Of a stretch of DNA of 64,000 nt, positions 25,418 to 34,348 are shown one piece after another. Position numbers and translations under genes: made by a program. This DNA comes from Acidobacteriota bacterium (GTDB lineage Bacteria > Acidobacteriota > Terriglobia > Acidiferrales > UBA7541), in NCBI GenBank assembly GCA_013289665.1, contig JABCZN010000002.1:310001-374000 (forward strand). Reading direction: 5' to 3'. The first letter of the stretch is position 1, and each line of letters opens with the position of its first letter. The notes under the pieces were generated by a model, which worked only from the letters and a program-made list of their open reading frames with translations, did no database searches and was not told where the DNA came from.

Positions 25418-26562
25418 TTCTGCCTGGGCGTCTCGCCAAGCAACCTCGCAAAGATTTCCGGAACTTCAAATATCGCGCGGTTTTGCAGCGCACCAACATT
25501 CAGGCGAAACTCCCCAAGCGTGGCCGGCTCCAGGAGTTGCCGTACGCCGCCAACAATTTCACGGAAATTCCGCAGTACGATGCCCACTCTCTTTTCCTTC
25601 ACCCACTCGGTGTTATAGCGCTCCTGCGGCAGCGTCCAGGCATTGCACTCCAGGATTACGGGAAGCTTGCGCATCATTGCTTCGGCAACGCTTCCCGGCC
25701 CAGGCTTTCCAATCAAGAAATCCGCGGCGCTCATCAGCCGGTGCACTTCCTTCGTGAAACCCACCACATGGAGCGGCAGATTCCATTTTCGACCGCGAAA
25801 AACTTCCGCCAGTTTTGCGTTGCGCCCGCAAATCACAATCAACTGCAGAGGCAACTGCGCGTTATCCAGTTGCTCGACGATCTCGAGCATCAGCTTCGAA
25901 CCGAATCCGCCGAATAGCAACATACCCGTCATCAGGTCCGTTTGGAGCCCCAACTCTTGACGCAGCGCCGACGGGTCCGATCGATCGGGCAGATAGAAAT
26001 CCGGACGCAAAATCATCCCCGAGGTTTCGAAAATATGCGCGGCGTCCTTCCCTGTGGCACGCGCTTGCTCTACCGCCTTTTCCGATCCACAGATCACATA
26101 TTGGTTTTCAGCGGCTTCGATCCAGAAATGCGGGGGGAAATCCGCGATGTCGGTGATCAAGGTGACGAATGGTTTCCCCGGGTGCACGAGTTTCCACGCT
26201 TCCGCAATTTGCTGATTGAAATGCGGAATCACACTTACCAGCAGGTGGGCATCGCTCTTCCGGAAATGCCCAGCCAGCAATTTCACCAGTGGCCCGTGAA
26301 ACAGCCGAATCGTCGCCTGCAGAACCCGAAGCAATTGCGTCGCGCCCAGCGTCCAGCCGTTGCGCAGCAGCGTGTTGTACTGTTCCTGGATGCGAATCCC
26401 GGTGAGCTTGCGAAGCACGTCGAGGTGGTCCGTCAGCTCCTGGAACTGCACCAGTTCCACCTCCCAGCCACGATCTTGTTCAGAAATTACCGTCTGAAGG
26501 GCAACCGCGGCGTTCCGGTGTCCACCGCCGGCGTCATGGAAAAGCACCTGGATTTTCCTCAT
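25414..26562 (-). CDS. MGDG-synthase-like / processive diacylglycerol glucosyltransferase-type enzyme (GT28)
   Basis: About 382 residues with a GT-B fold. The N-terminus has the family hallmark VLFHDAGGGHRNAAVAL, then LVSVIPHFNQQIAEAW and VTLITDIADFPPHFW. The C-terminal nucleotide-binding half holds GMLLFGGFGSKLMLEIV, the VVGFTKEVHRLMSAADFLIGK block and KPGPGSVAEAM. Such enzymes add sugar to diacylglycerol or related lipids on the inner membrane. The MRKIQ start at 26562 has no Shine-Dalgarno; an upstream start at 26628 is possible but the extra 22 residues look non-homologous. Neighbouring PAP2 phosphatases would fit a lipid pathway. Confidence 0.82.
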   Translation of the reverse strand: MRKIQVLFHDAGGGHRNAAVALQTVISEQDRGWEVELVQFQELTDHLDVLRKLTGIRIQEQYNTLLRNGWTLGATQLLRVLQATIRLFHGPLVKLLAGHFRKSDAHLLVSVIPHFNQQIAEAWKLVHPGKPFVTLITDIADFPPHFWIEAAENQYVICGSEKAVEQARATGKDAAHIFETSGMILRPDFYLPDRSDPSALRQELGLQTDLMTGMLLFGGFGSKLMLEIVEQLDNAQLPLQLIVICGRNAKLAEVFRGRKWNLPLHVVGFTKEVHRLMSAADFLIGKPGPGSVAEAMMRKLPVILECNAWTLPQERYNTEWVKEKRVGIVLRNFREIVGGVRQLLEPATLGEFRLNVGALQNRAIFEVPEIFARLLGETPRQN

Positions 26563-26722
26563 CGGGGGGTATTGTTCCACAGAAATGTGAATGTTCTGCA
26601 AACATCGGCAAGGCACGCTCCATGCCATGTGGAAAACGTTTCAAGCCATTTGTGTTCAATCAGTTCCACCTCAGGATTCATATTCAATTTGCCCTCGTTT
26701 CATGTGCTGTTCATATCCCGCA

Positions 26723-26728
26723 TCTAAT
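26723..26728 (+). promoter_or_regulatory. -10 placed for a leaderless PHP-gene transcript
   Basis: TCTAAT (five of six matches to TATAAT) ends eight bases before the ATG at 26737. No Shine-Dalgarno precedes that ATG, so transcription starting at the AUG is plausible. Confidence 0.35.
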
Positions 26729-26736
26729 CTCGTAAC

Positions 26737-27621
26737 ATGCGTTGCGACCTTCACGTCCATTCAACCGCCTCGGGGATGTGCGACACCCCGGGTCTGACCC
26801 GGATCTGCAAGGAGTCCTATAACCACCCCGCCGAGGTCTATGAGCGCGCTAAATGCCTTGGCATGTCCATCGTCACCCTGACCGACCACGATTCGATTGA
26901 TGCCGCCGAAGCCCTGCGCAAACACCCGGATTTCTTCCTCAGCGAGGAAGCGACCGTCCGCATGCCCACAGGCACGCAAATCCACCTGGGAGTGTACGGA
27001 ATCACCGAGAAAGATCATGCGGAAATTTCGCGCCGCCGCAACGATTTTATAGCGCTCGTGATGTACCTCAGCGAGCGTAAGATTTTCTTCAGTCTGAATC
27101 ACGTGTTTTCGAGCCTCACAGGCCGCCGGAAGTTCGCGGATTTCGACTGGTTCGCCTCATACGTCCCGGCGTTTGAAGTGCGGAACGGCCAGATGTGGAA
27201 GGACGCAAACGAGCAGGCACAGCTACTTGCCGCGAAATATGGCAGGGCGGGCGTGGCGGGCAGCGATTCACACACCCTCTCTGGCGTGGCGCGGACCTTC
27301 ACAGAAGTGCCCGGAGCGCGCACCGTTGAGGAATACTTTGCCGGGTTGCGCGCGGGGCGCGGCGTCATCCACGGGCAGGACGGCGGCTACAGGAAGCTCA
27401 CATTGGATATTTTCAACTTTATCGGCAGCGTGCTGAGAGAGACTCCCGCGGCTTCCGTGCTTCTGCCGCTAACCGTCCTCATTCCGGCAATTACAGGATT
27501 TCACTGGCTGAATGAGATCCGCTTCTGCAAGCAGTGGGCCGCGAAGCTGGACGGCAAGGAAAAGACTCCCCGCATGTTGTGGGACGTTGATTCGGGATTC
27601 GAGGCGAACTGGGCGAGTTGA
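26737..27621 (+). CDS. PHP-domain phosphoesterase
   Basis: A 294-residue protein of the polymerase-and-histidinol-phosphatase superfamily. The metal-binding motifs are visible: DLHVHSTAS at the N-terminus, TLTDHDSID, an acidic residue in LSEEATVR, SLNHVF and the late GSDSHTL. This set supports a trinuclear-metal phosphatase or nuclease active site (about residues 1-215). The C-terminal 80 residues include a hydrophobic stretch (ASVLLPLTVLIPAITGF), so it may be membrane-associated. Substrate unknown; it precedes two PAP2 genes on the same strand with a nine-base gap to the first. Confidence 0.85.
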   Translation: MRCDLHVHSTASGMCDTPGLTRICKESYNHPAEVYERAKCLGMSIVTLTDHDSIDAAEALRKHPDFFLSEEATVRMPTGTQIHLGVYGITEKDHAEISRRRNDFIALVMYLSERKIFFSLNHVFSSLTGRRKFADFDWFASYVPAFEVRNGQMWKDANEQAQLLAAKYGRAGVAGSDSHTLSGVARTFTEVPGARTVEEYFAGLRAGRGVIHGQDGGYRKLTLDIFNFIGSVLRETPAASVLLPLTVLIPAITGFHWLNEIRFCKQWAAKLDGKEKTPRMLWDVDSGFEANWAS

Positions 27622-27630
27622 GGTGAGGCC

Positions 27631-28182
27631 ATGACCGTGGCGAAGACCGTCTGGGGTTACATCCAAAACCGCGATTATCGCGTTATGCGCCGCGTCAATC
27701 GCTGGAAAGCGCCGCGTTGGATTCGCTATTGGATGCTCGCGGCCACGCGCATCGGGGACGGGTGGCTCTGGTATACCTTGGGCTTCATTCTCCTGATCGC
27801 CGGGGGGCCGAATCGGTATGCCGCGGTTTGCGCCGCGGGTTCGGCGGCCATTGCCGGGGTATTCGTCTTCAAATTGCTGAAAAAAATCAGCCATCGCCAG
27901 CGCCCCTGCCAGCTGGAGCCGCATTGCTGGTCGCGCGTGCTGCCTCCGGACCAGTTTTCCTTCCCGTCGGGGCACACCATGACGGCCTTCTCGATTGCCT
28001 TGGTGATCAGCTATTTCTATCCGGGCCTGGAAGGGGCGCTCTATTTTCTGGCCGTCAGCATCGCGGTCTCGCGCGTGGTGCTCGGAATGCATTTTCTGAG
28101 CGACGTGCTGGCCGGCGCGGTCCTCGGCTCGAGTTTGGGCGTCACCGCGATCGTCCTGTTCGCCTCTTACGGTCTGGCTTAG
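27631..28182 (+). CDS. PAP2-family membrane phosphatase
   Basis: A 183-residue integral membrane protein with about five helices. The three phosphatase motifs are all intact: KKISHRQRP (C1), FPSGHTMTAF (C2) and SRVVLGMHFLSDVLAG (C3). Such enzymes dephosphorylate lipid phosphates such as undecaprenyl pyrophosphate or phosphatidylglycerophosphate at the outer face of the inner membrane. GAGG lies about six bases before the ATG, and the PHP gene ends nine bases upstream, so both are probably co-transcribed. Confidence 0.9.
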   Translation: MTVAKTVWGYIQNRDYRVMRRVNRWKAPRWIRYWMLAATRIGDGWLWYTLGFILLIAGGPNRYAAVCAAGSAAIAGVFVFKLLKKISHRQRPCQLEPHCWSRVLPPDQFSFPSGHTMTAFSIALVISYFYPGLEGALYFLAVSIAVSRVVLGMHFLSDVLAGAVLGSSLGVTAIVLFASYGLA

Positions 28183-28233
28183 CTGTACTGTATGACACAT
28201 CCGTTCGCCCGCTGTTTGGACTAAAATTGGCGA

Positions 28234-29067
28234 ATGGCATTTTCGGCGAGAGATCACCAAAATGTTGCCCTTATGATCCTGGCTCTTGTGGTCAGTTCCC
28301 TTCCCATGGGCGCCCAGGAAAAGCCCGACACGCCAGAAACCACCTCGTCCACCACACCCGTCGGGGCTTCCGCATGCTGCTCGGACACTGGCCGCAGCGT
28401 ATCGCTTAGCCAATTGCCAAAAAATATTTTGGACGACCAGAAAGAGATCTGGCTGTTTCCGACGAAACTGGCCAAGGGCAAGCATATCTGGCCCACCCTC
28501 GCCGTGGTTGGCATTACTGGCGGATTTGTCGCCTCGGACCCCTATTCAACTCCCCCCTTTCGCAACACCACCAGCTTCAGCGGCTTCAATCGCGTTCTGA
28601 GCAGCACGACCACAGGCGCTTTCATCGCGGCGGTTCCCGCGGCGATGTATGGCATTGGCTGGATTCGCAAAGATTCCTACGCTCAGGAAACGGCGCTGCT
28701 TGCCGGCGAAGCCTTCGCCGACGGCTTCCTGATCGATCTGCCGCTTAAAGCCATCACCGGGCGGCGGGAACCACTGAGCTACACCGGAAGCGGCCCGTAC
28801 TCCGACAGTTTTTTTAACGGAACTCACAATCCAGTTCACTCCGGCGGTTTCTACTCGGTTCATGCAATGGGTGCGATGGCCGTGGCTAGTGTGATCGCCC
28901 GCCGGTACCGCTCGCACCGCTGGGTGCCCTTCGTGGCATACGGTCTGGCCGGCGCTATTTCTTTCTCGCGTATCACACGCAGCGACCACTTCCCCGCCGA
29001 CGTGTTCCTTGGGGGAGCCATGGGCTTCGTGATTGCGCGATATGCGGTCTTGCCGCAACGCGAGTGA
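28234..29067 (+). CDS. PAP2-superfamily protein with signal peptide and altered motif 2
   Basis: A 277-residue exported protein. It starts with a signal peptide (about 10-27, VALMILALVVSSLPMGAQ). The mature N-terminal 60 residues carry a SLSQLPKNILDDQKEIW segment usual in outer-membrane-associated PAP2 relatives. Motif C1 is KAITGRREP; C2 reads SGGFYSVHAMGAM in place of PSGH, keeping the His; C3 is SRITRSDHFPADVFLG with the catalytic His. Activity is therefore likely but the substrate may differ from that of the neighbour. It follows that gene by 51 bases. Confidence 0.82.
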   Translation: MAFSARDHQNVALMILALVVSSLPMGAQEKPDTPETTSSTTPVGASACCSDTGRSVSLSQLPKNILDDQKEIWLFPTKLAKGKHIWPTLAVVGITGGFVASDPYSTPPFRNTTSFSGFNRVLSSTTTGAFIAAVPAAMYGIGWIRKDSYAQETALLAGEAFADGFLIDLPLKAITGRREPLSYTGSGPYSDSFFNGTHNPVHSGGFYSVHAMGAMAVASVIARRYRSHRWVPFVAYGLAGAISFSRITRSDHFPADVFLGGAMGFVIARYAVLPQRE

Positions 29068-29084
29068 GTCGCTCCATCCACGGC

Positions 29085-29780
29085 ATGGCAAAAGAATTTC
29101 TGCTGGAGATTGCGGTCGGTTCACTCGAACGAGCGCTTGCGGCAGAACGCGCCGGTGCTGATCGATTGGAATTGTGCTCGGACCTCGAATCAGGCGGCCT
29201 AACTCCCAGCGTGGAGTTGATTCGCCGGGTGCGCGCGGCAGTGAAGATTCCTGTCCACGTCCTGGTGCGGCCACGCCCGGGAAAATTCGCGTACACGCCG
29301 GACGAATTCACGTTGATGAAGCAAGAAATCGCGGCAATTCGCGGGGAGCACGTCGAGGGCGTCGTCACCGGAGTGCTGCTGCTGGACGGGTCGGTCGACA
29401 AGCAACGCACCCGGGAACTCGTTGCTCTCGCCGCGCCCATGCAAGCAACGTTTCACCGCGCTTTCGATCAAACAAACGATCTCGCCGTGTCTCTGGAAGA
29501 CCTTGTCCCGACCGGTGCGCATCGTATCCTGACTTCGGGCGGGGCTGCTGATGCGCCGGGAGGCGCGCTCGCTCTCAGAAACCTTATAGAGCGGGCTGGC
29601 AATCGCATCACGATCCTGCCGGGCGGGGGCCTCCACGCGGGCAACATCGCGGAACTGGCCCGCGCCACCGGTGCCAGGGAACTGCACACCGGCCTCGGCC
29701 GGATAATCCCCTACGCCAGCCAGAACGTCGAAGCCTTCGAATCGGCGGTTCGAGACTGCGCCGCAAGTCTCGGTATGTAG
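29085..29780 (+). CDS. cutC: CutC-family protein
   Basis: A 231-residue TIM-barrel protein. It matches CutC throughout: EIAVGSLERALAAERAGADRLELC, then GGLTPS, VHVLVRPRPGKF, the GVLLLDGSVD strand, ATFHRAFDQ and LTSGG, and GGGLHAGNIAEL near the end. CutC was linked to copper tolerance in Escherichia coli, though its biochemical role is unresolved. I start it at the ATG at 29085; upstream codons from 29064 do not resemble the family. It is 17 bases past the PAP2 gene, so it may be the last gene of that run. Confidence 0.92.
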   Translation: MAKEFLLEIAVGSLERALAAERAGADRLELCSDLESGGLTPSVELIRRVRAAVKIPVHVLVRPRPGKFAYTPDEFTLMKQEIAAIRGEHVEGVVTGVLLLDGSVDKQRTRELVALAAPMQATFHRAFDQTNDLAVSLEDLVPTGAHRILTSGGAADAPGGALALRNLIERAGNRITILPGGGLHAGNIAELARATGARELHTGLGRIIPYASQNVEAFESAVRDCAASLGM

Positions 29781-29887
29781 CGCCCCTATCCTGACGGCAA
29801 GCCTGCCGGCCAGGTGCCGGTGCCGCCCTGGATGCCTGGCGCAGTTGGGCGCAGCGAAGCCGGCACCACCAGGCATCTTCCCAGCGG

Positions 29888-29912
29888 AAAAAAAGGCACG
29901 CATTTGCGTGCC
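29888..29912 (-). terminator. Intrinsic terminator of the dcw cluster
   Basis: On the minus strand GGCACGC and GCGTGCC form a perfect 7-bp stem with a four-base loop, followed by seven T. It lies 28 bases after the ftsZ stop codon, closing the division and cell-wall operon. Confidence 0.9.
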
Positions 29913-29939
29913 CTGCGAAACTTCAAATTGTTTTCAGGT

Positions 29940-31118
29940 TCAGGCTTTCTGCGCCTGCCGGCGAAGGAACGTCGGGACATCCAGATCGTCCTTCGGTACT
30001 TCGGGGGAAACTTCGCGCACGTTCTGCGCCACCTGATGCACCACGTTTGGCGCCTGCGGCAACTCCGGCTGAGGGTTTTCCCGCCCGGCCTTCCAGGTTC
30101 TCGGCAGGACCGACTGCTTTGACTGGGCCTGTTTCTTCCCCGCATCCTTGAAACCGGCCGCGATTACGGTGATCTTCACCGCGTCCTTCATGTTGTCGTC
30201 CATCACCGCGCCGAAAATAATGTTCGCGTTTTCGTGCGCCGCTTTCTGGATCACGCTGGAGGCCTCATGCACTTCATGCAGCGAGAGCGAAGAACTTCCG
30301 CAAATATTGATGAGAATGCCCTGCGCGCCCTGGATGGAATTGTCCTCAAGCAAGGGACTCGCAATGGCGCGGTTCGCCGCGTCCACAGCGCGGCTCGCGC
30401 CCGTCGCCACGGCCGTGCCCATCACCGCGTACCCCTGCCCATGCATGATGGCCTTCACATCGGCAAAGTCGCGATTGATGATGCCGGGCACGGTGATGAT
30501 GTCGGAAATGCCCTGCACCGCCTGGCGGAGAATGTCGTCGGCGATTCGAAATGCGTCAAAAAAGCTGGTGCCGCGCTCAACGGTTTCCATTAGCCGCTCG
30601 TTCGGAATCACGATGACGGTGTCCACCACACCGATCAGGTCCTGCAGCGCCTGCTCGGCCTGCAGCATCCGGCGCTTGCCTTCAAATGCAAATGGCTTCG
30701 TCACTACCGCGACGCTCAACGCGCCCAACTCGCTGGCGAGTGAAGCTACGACTGGCGCAGCGCCGCTTCCTGTTCCTCCGCCGAGGCCGGAGGTGATGAA
30801 AATCATGTCCGCGCCTTCGAGGGCCTCAATAATTTTGTCGGTGTCTTCGAGGGCCGCCTTGCGGCCAATCTCGGGGTTCGCGCCCGCGCCCAATCCCTTG
30901 GTCAGCTTCGCGCCCAATTGCAGCTTCACTGGCGCTTGCGACATCTTCAACGCCTGCAGGTCCGTGTTGGCAGTGATGAATTCCACTCCCTCGACCTTGG
31001 CGCGAATCATGCGATTGACCGCATTGCATCCGCCACCGCCCACACCAATCACCTTAATCTTCGCGGGCTGCAACTCTTCGCTGAAGCTCATCCGGATTCC
31101 TGCGTCTTTCGCTGTCAT
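29940..31118 (-). CDS. ftsZ: Cell division protein FtsZ
   Basis: About 392 residues. The tubulin-like GTPase polymerises into the Z-ring at midcell. The GTP-binding signature is [16 protein letters not shown]; the N-terminal [17 protein letters not shown] and the T7 synergy loop region [12 protein letters not shown] are intact. A Pro/Gln-rich linker leads to the C-terminal peptide [10 protein letters not shown], which binds FtsA. I chose the ATG at 31118 because AGGGGGAAGG precedes it; an earlier in-frame start at 31178 is unlikely. It is the last gene of the cluster. Confidence 0.97.
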   Translation of the reverse strand: MTAKDAGIRMSFSEELQPAKIKVIGVGGGGCNAVNRMIRAKVEGVEFITANTDLQALKMSQAPVKLQLGAKLTKGLGAGANPEIGRKAALEDTDKIIEALEGADMIFITSGLGGGTGSGAAPVVASLASELGALSVAVVTKPFAFEGKRRMLQAEQALQDLIGVVDTVIVIPNERLMETVERGTSFFDAFRIADDILRQAVQGISDIITVPGIINRDFADVKAIMHGQGYAVMGTAVATGASRAVDAANRAIASPLLEDNSIQGAQGILINICGSSSLSLHEVHEASSVIQKAAHENANIIFGAVMDDNMKDAVKITVIAAGFKDAGKKQAQSKQSVLPRTWKAGRENPQPELPQAPNVVHQVAQNVREVSPEVPKDDLDVPTFLRRQAQKA

Positions 31119-31291
31119 GCCTTCCCCCTGTCCGGCTGGTTCAAATCCTTTATAGAACTCGTATTCCCCTGATACCACATAGACTTTTCGAGGCCTGTGG
31201 AAAACAGTCCTGCCTGTCGGTCGTTCTTGCCCCTGCCCTTCGCTCGCCCTCTTGCCCCCAGCGCCCTCTAATCCCGATTTGGCCGATCGGC

Positions 31292-32503
31292 CTACGCCCC
31301 GGCGAACATGGATTTCAGCTTGGAGACGAAATTGTTGCTTTTTTGCGAGTTGCTCCGCCGGGTCTTGGCTGCGTGCATCACAAGCCCCACCACCGTCGCG
31401 TATTCGGGTCTCGCCACCGATTCCGGCATATCCTGAATCCCGCGCGGCTCACCAAGTCGCACCGGCAACTGAAAAATATGCTCCGCAAGCTCATCGAACC
31501 CATTTAACTGAGCGCCGCCGCCGGTCAGCACGAATCCCGCCTGGATCTGCCGCTCCATTCCGGCGCGGCGTAGGTCGTCCCGAATCATGGCCATCAACTC
31601 TTGCGCCCTCGGCTCGATGATTTCAGTCAGGTTGCGGGCAAAAATGGTGCGCGGCGGACGGTCGCCGACGCTGGCAATTTCGATGGCACCGTCATTGTGA
31701 AGAATCTCTGCCCACGCGCAGGCGTGGCGATGCTTGATCTTTTCCGCTTCGGGAATTGGCGTGCGCAGCCCAACCGCCAGGTCATTCGTAAAATGGTCGC
31801 CGCCGATTGCGACAGTTCCGGTATGGCGCACCACGCCGCCGCCAAACACGGCCAGATCCGTCGTGCCGCCGCCAATATCCAAAATGCAGCAGCCCATCTC
31901 CTTTTCATCCGGCGTCAGGCAGGCTTCTGCGGAAGCCAACGGCTCCAGAACCGTGTCGTTAATCAGAATCCCCGCCTTGTTCGCGGCAGTAATCAGATTT
32001 TGCGTCGCGGCCATCGAAGAGGTAACTACGTGGACGTTTGCTTCCAGCCGTTGGCCGATCATGCCGATGGGGTCACGGATGCCGTCCTGTGCGTCCACCA
32101 GGAATTCGTGGGGCAGAACATGCAAGACTTCGCGGTCTTCCGGCATGGCGATGTTTCGGGCCGCATCAATGGCGCGGCGAACGTCGTCGCGCTCCACGTC
32201 TCTCGCGCGATTTCCGAGCGATATGCCCCCGCGGCTGTTGACGCCGCGCACATGGCTTCCGGCCACGCCGATCACCGCCGACTCCACGGGAACATTGGCC
32301 ACGCCTTCGGCTTCTTCGACTGCACGGCGGATGGAGCTAACCGTCGAATCGAGATTAACGATCAGTCCTTTGCGCAGCCCTTTGGATTCCGCTGCGCCCA
32401 GCGCCAGGAAGCGCACCTGCTCATTTTCGGTTTCCGCCAGCAATACGCACGTCTTTGTACTGCCGATGTCCAGCCCGACGAGATATTTGTCCTTCTTTGC
32501 CAA
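31292..32503 (-). CDS. ftsA: Cell division protein FtsA
   Basis: A 403-residue actin-like ATPase that tethers FtsZ to the membrane. The phosphate-1 loop [17 protein letters not shown], the SHM/1C region ([16 protein letters not shown]), phosphate-2 [16 protein letters not shown] and the adenosine motif [13 protein letters not shown] are all present. The C-terminal amphipathic helix is FVSKLKSMF. The start codon is TTG with AGGAG six bases upstream. It sits 16 bases after ftsQ. Confidence 0.96.
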   Translation of the reverse strand: MAKKDKYLVGLDIGSTKTCVLLAETENEQVRFLALGAAESKGLRKGLIVNLDSTVSSIRRAVEEAEGVANVPVESAVIGVAGSHVRGVNSRGGISLGNRARDVERDDVRRAIDAARNIAMPEDREVLHVLPHEFLVDAQDGIRDPIGMIGQRLEANVHVVTSSMAATQNLITAANKAGILINDTVLEPLASAEACLTPDEKEMGCCILDIGGGTTDLAVFGGGVVRHTGTVAIGGDHFTNDLAVGLRTPIPEAEKIKHRHACAWAEILHNDGAIEIASVGDRPPRTIFARNLTEIIEPRAQELMAMIRDDLRRAGMERQIQAGFVLTGGGAQLNGFDELAEHIFQLPVRLGEPRGIQDMPESVARPEYATVVGLVMHAAKTRRSNSQKSNNFVSKLKSMFAGA

Positions 32504-32519
32504 GACGCTCTCCTGCTTT

Positions 32520-33452
32520 CTATTTTGCCCTTGCCACAGGTGCGCTGGTGTCGGGGTTCACCACCACCTGCCTGGAATACCGAAGATCAATCGCGTGCAC
32601 TGGCCCAGCGTTTGCCTGCCACTGCGTGAAATTCTCCACCAGAGTGCGGTATTTGCCGGTGAAATCGCCCTGGCCAAAATGCACGGTGATTGCCGGCGCG
32701 CTCCCGTCGCTGCCGAATCCGGTCAGCACCGCGCACAAATCGCGCGGATTGCCCAGGTCGGCTTCGCTGACACGTTCCGAGGAGCCGGGTTTCACGAGGT
32801 CAATGTTCTTCATAAATTCCTGATAGACCTGCATGCGCTTTTCGCGTTCTTCCCGCGTCAGGTTTTCCGACATGCCGGTCACGATCGGGTAATGAAAGTC
32901 TTCACCTTCCGGGCGTTCGAGCAAAACGCCATGCGCATCGATCAGCGCAAGTTCGTTCCCGTTGCGGAAAAATGCCGCCGGCGTCCGCTCCGTGATTTCC
33001 ACGCGCAAACGGTTTGGCAGGATGCGTTGCACGCTGGCTTCTTCCACCCACGGGATTTCCTGAATCTGGGCTCGCCGTGCTTCGAGCGGAATGCGCAGCA
33101 CGCTGCGGTTCCGGTCGTGCACGAAGAGTTTCTGAATTTCCTCACGCGCCACGATGTGATTACCGTTGACGTCAATCTGGTCCGGCTTCACCAGCAGCAT
33201 CTGCGGCGAATAGAGCGCGTAGCGAACGCCAAAATAGCCCGCCGTGATCAGCGCGGCGCCCGTCACCGTCCAAACAAACACGCGGCGATAAAACGGCCAG
33301 GTCTTTCCGCCAAGTTTCTTCCTGCGTATCTCCACAGGCTTCTGCCGGCGCAGATACTTTGGCTCCTCATCGGTGACCAGATCCGGCCGGTAGGCTTCCT
33401 GCTCTGCCGCTGCGGCAGAGGCGTTGCGTTGGATGGGTTTTACGCGTTCCAA
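32520..33452 (-). CDS. ftsQ: Cell division protein FtsQ
   Basis: A 310-residue bitopic membrane protein. A long basic cytoplasmic tail (about 1-55) precedes one transmembrane helix (about 57-78, VFVWTVTGAALITAGYFGVRYAL). The POTRA domain then begins VDVNGNHIVAREEIQKL-like, followed by the FtsQ beta domain with VEEASVQRILPNRLRVEITERTPAA. It links the early and late divisome. Its start overlaps the murB stop by 13 bases, consistent with translational coupling. Confidence 0.93.
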   Translation of the reverse strand: MERVKPIQRNASAAAAEQEAYRPDLVTDEEPKYLRRQKPVEIRRKKLGGKTWPFYRRVFVWTVTGAALITAGYFGVRYALYSPQMLLVKPDQIDVNGNHIVAREEIQKLFVHDRNRSVLRIPLEARRAQIQEIPWVEEASVQRILPNRLRVEITERTPAAFFRNGNELALIDAHGVLLERPEGEDFHYPIVTGMSENLTREEREKRMQVYQEFMKNIDLVKPGSSERVSEADLGNPRDLCAVLTGFGSDGSAPAITVHFGQGDFTGKYRTLVENFTQWQANAGPVHAIDLRYSRQVVVNPDTSAPVARAK

Positions 33453-34348
33453 ACCACCACCTCGTTTTCCAAGGTCACCCCGTGGGCCCGCTGTACGCGA
33501 TCGCGTACGTTTGCGATCAGCGCCAGCATGTCGGCCGCTGAGGCTTGCCCTGCATTTACGAAGAAATTCGCGTGGCGGTCGCTGACCCGCGCGTCTCCAT
33601 GCGAAAAACTTTTTAATCCCAGTTCGTCAATCATGCGCCCGGCGGATCCGCCCGGCGGATTCTTGAAAATGCACCCGGCGCTCTTTTGCCCGAGCGGCTG
33701 GCTCGAACGCCGCTTTTCGTTGCAGATACGAATGCCTTGGAGAATTTCAGGGTACGGTTTGGAGGGAAGTTCCAGCTTCACTGCCAGCATCATATCATCG
33801 GGCGCAAAAGAAGTGTGCCGGTATTCGAACGAAATTTGTTCACCGCGCAGGATTTCGATTTTGTGCTCCGCCGCGCGGCAGACTTTTACTTCCCGCACGT
33901 AGGAACCAATCTGGATGCCGTAGGCACCGGCGTTCATGCGCAGCGCTCCGCCGACCGTGCCCGGCACGCCGATCAGCCCCTCCATGCCACCCAGATTGTT
34001 CTTTGCGCAAAACGTCACCGTGCGCCCCAGGTCGGCAGCAGCGTCTACTGTGGCGCTGTTTCCATCCAGCGCGATTTCCGGATCGCCTTTCACCAGTTGC
34101 AAGACGATGAATGGCAATTCACCGTCCGCCACCAGCAGATTTGAGCCGCCACCCAGAAACTTGTGCGACACACCATGTTCGTCCAACAGTTTCAGCAAGC
34201 GAGGAATGGCCTCGTGCCTCTGGATGCGCAACAAGTCCGTCGTGCCGCCGATTCCGAGAGAGGTGAGTCCTGCGAGGGAAACCTCGCGCCGCAGATCTGT
34301 GCTCAGCCCAGGAAGTGCCGCCAGGATTTTTGGTTCTTCAATCCGCAT
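33440..34348 (-). CDS. murB: UDP-N-acetylmuramate dehydrogenase
   Basis: About 302 residues; reduces UDP-GlcNAc-enolpyruvate to UDP-MurNAc with NADPH and FAD. FAD-binding segments are visible (TSLGIGGTTDLLRI, FLGGGSNLLV, and GLIGVPGTVGGALRMNAGAYG). The catalytic Ser lies in GCIFKNPPGGSAGRMIDE, and the C-terminal HANFFVNAGQASA block is typical. I chose the ATG at 34348; it overlaps the end of murC by 11 bases and has GGAGG 12 bases upstream. A GTG at 34369 is possible. Confidence 0.96.
   Translation of the reverse strand: MRIEEPKILAALPGLSTDLRREVSLAGLTSLGIGGTTDLLRIQRHEAIPRLLKLLDEHGVSHKFLGGGSNLLVADGELPFIVLQLVKGDPEIALDGNSATVDAAADLGRTVTFCAKNNLGGMEGLIGVPGTVGGALRMNAGAYGIQIGSYVREVKVCRAAEHKIEILRGEQISFEYRHTSFAPDDMMLAVKLELPSKPYPEILQGIRICNEKRRSSQPLGQKSAGCIFKNPPGGSAGRMIDELGLKSFSHGDARVSDRHANFFVNAGQASAADMLALIANVRDRVQRAHGVTLENEVVVWNA

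Noticed and set aside
31734..33902. 722-codon open frame opposite ftsA, ftsQ and murB
   Set aside because: Shadow of three well-defined genes; no recognisable domain.
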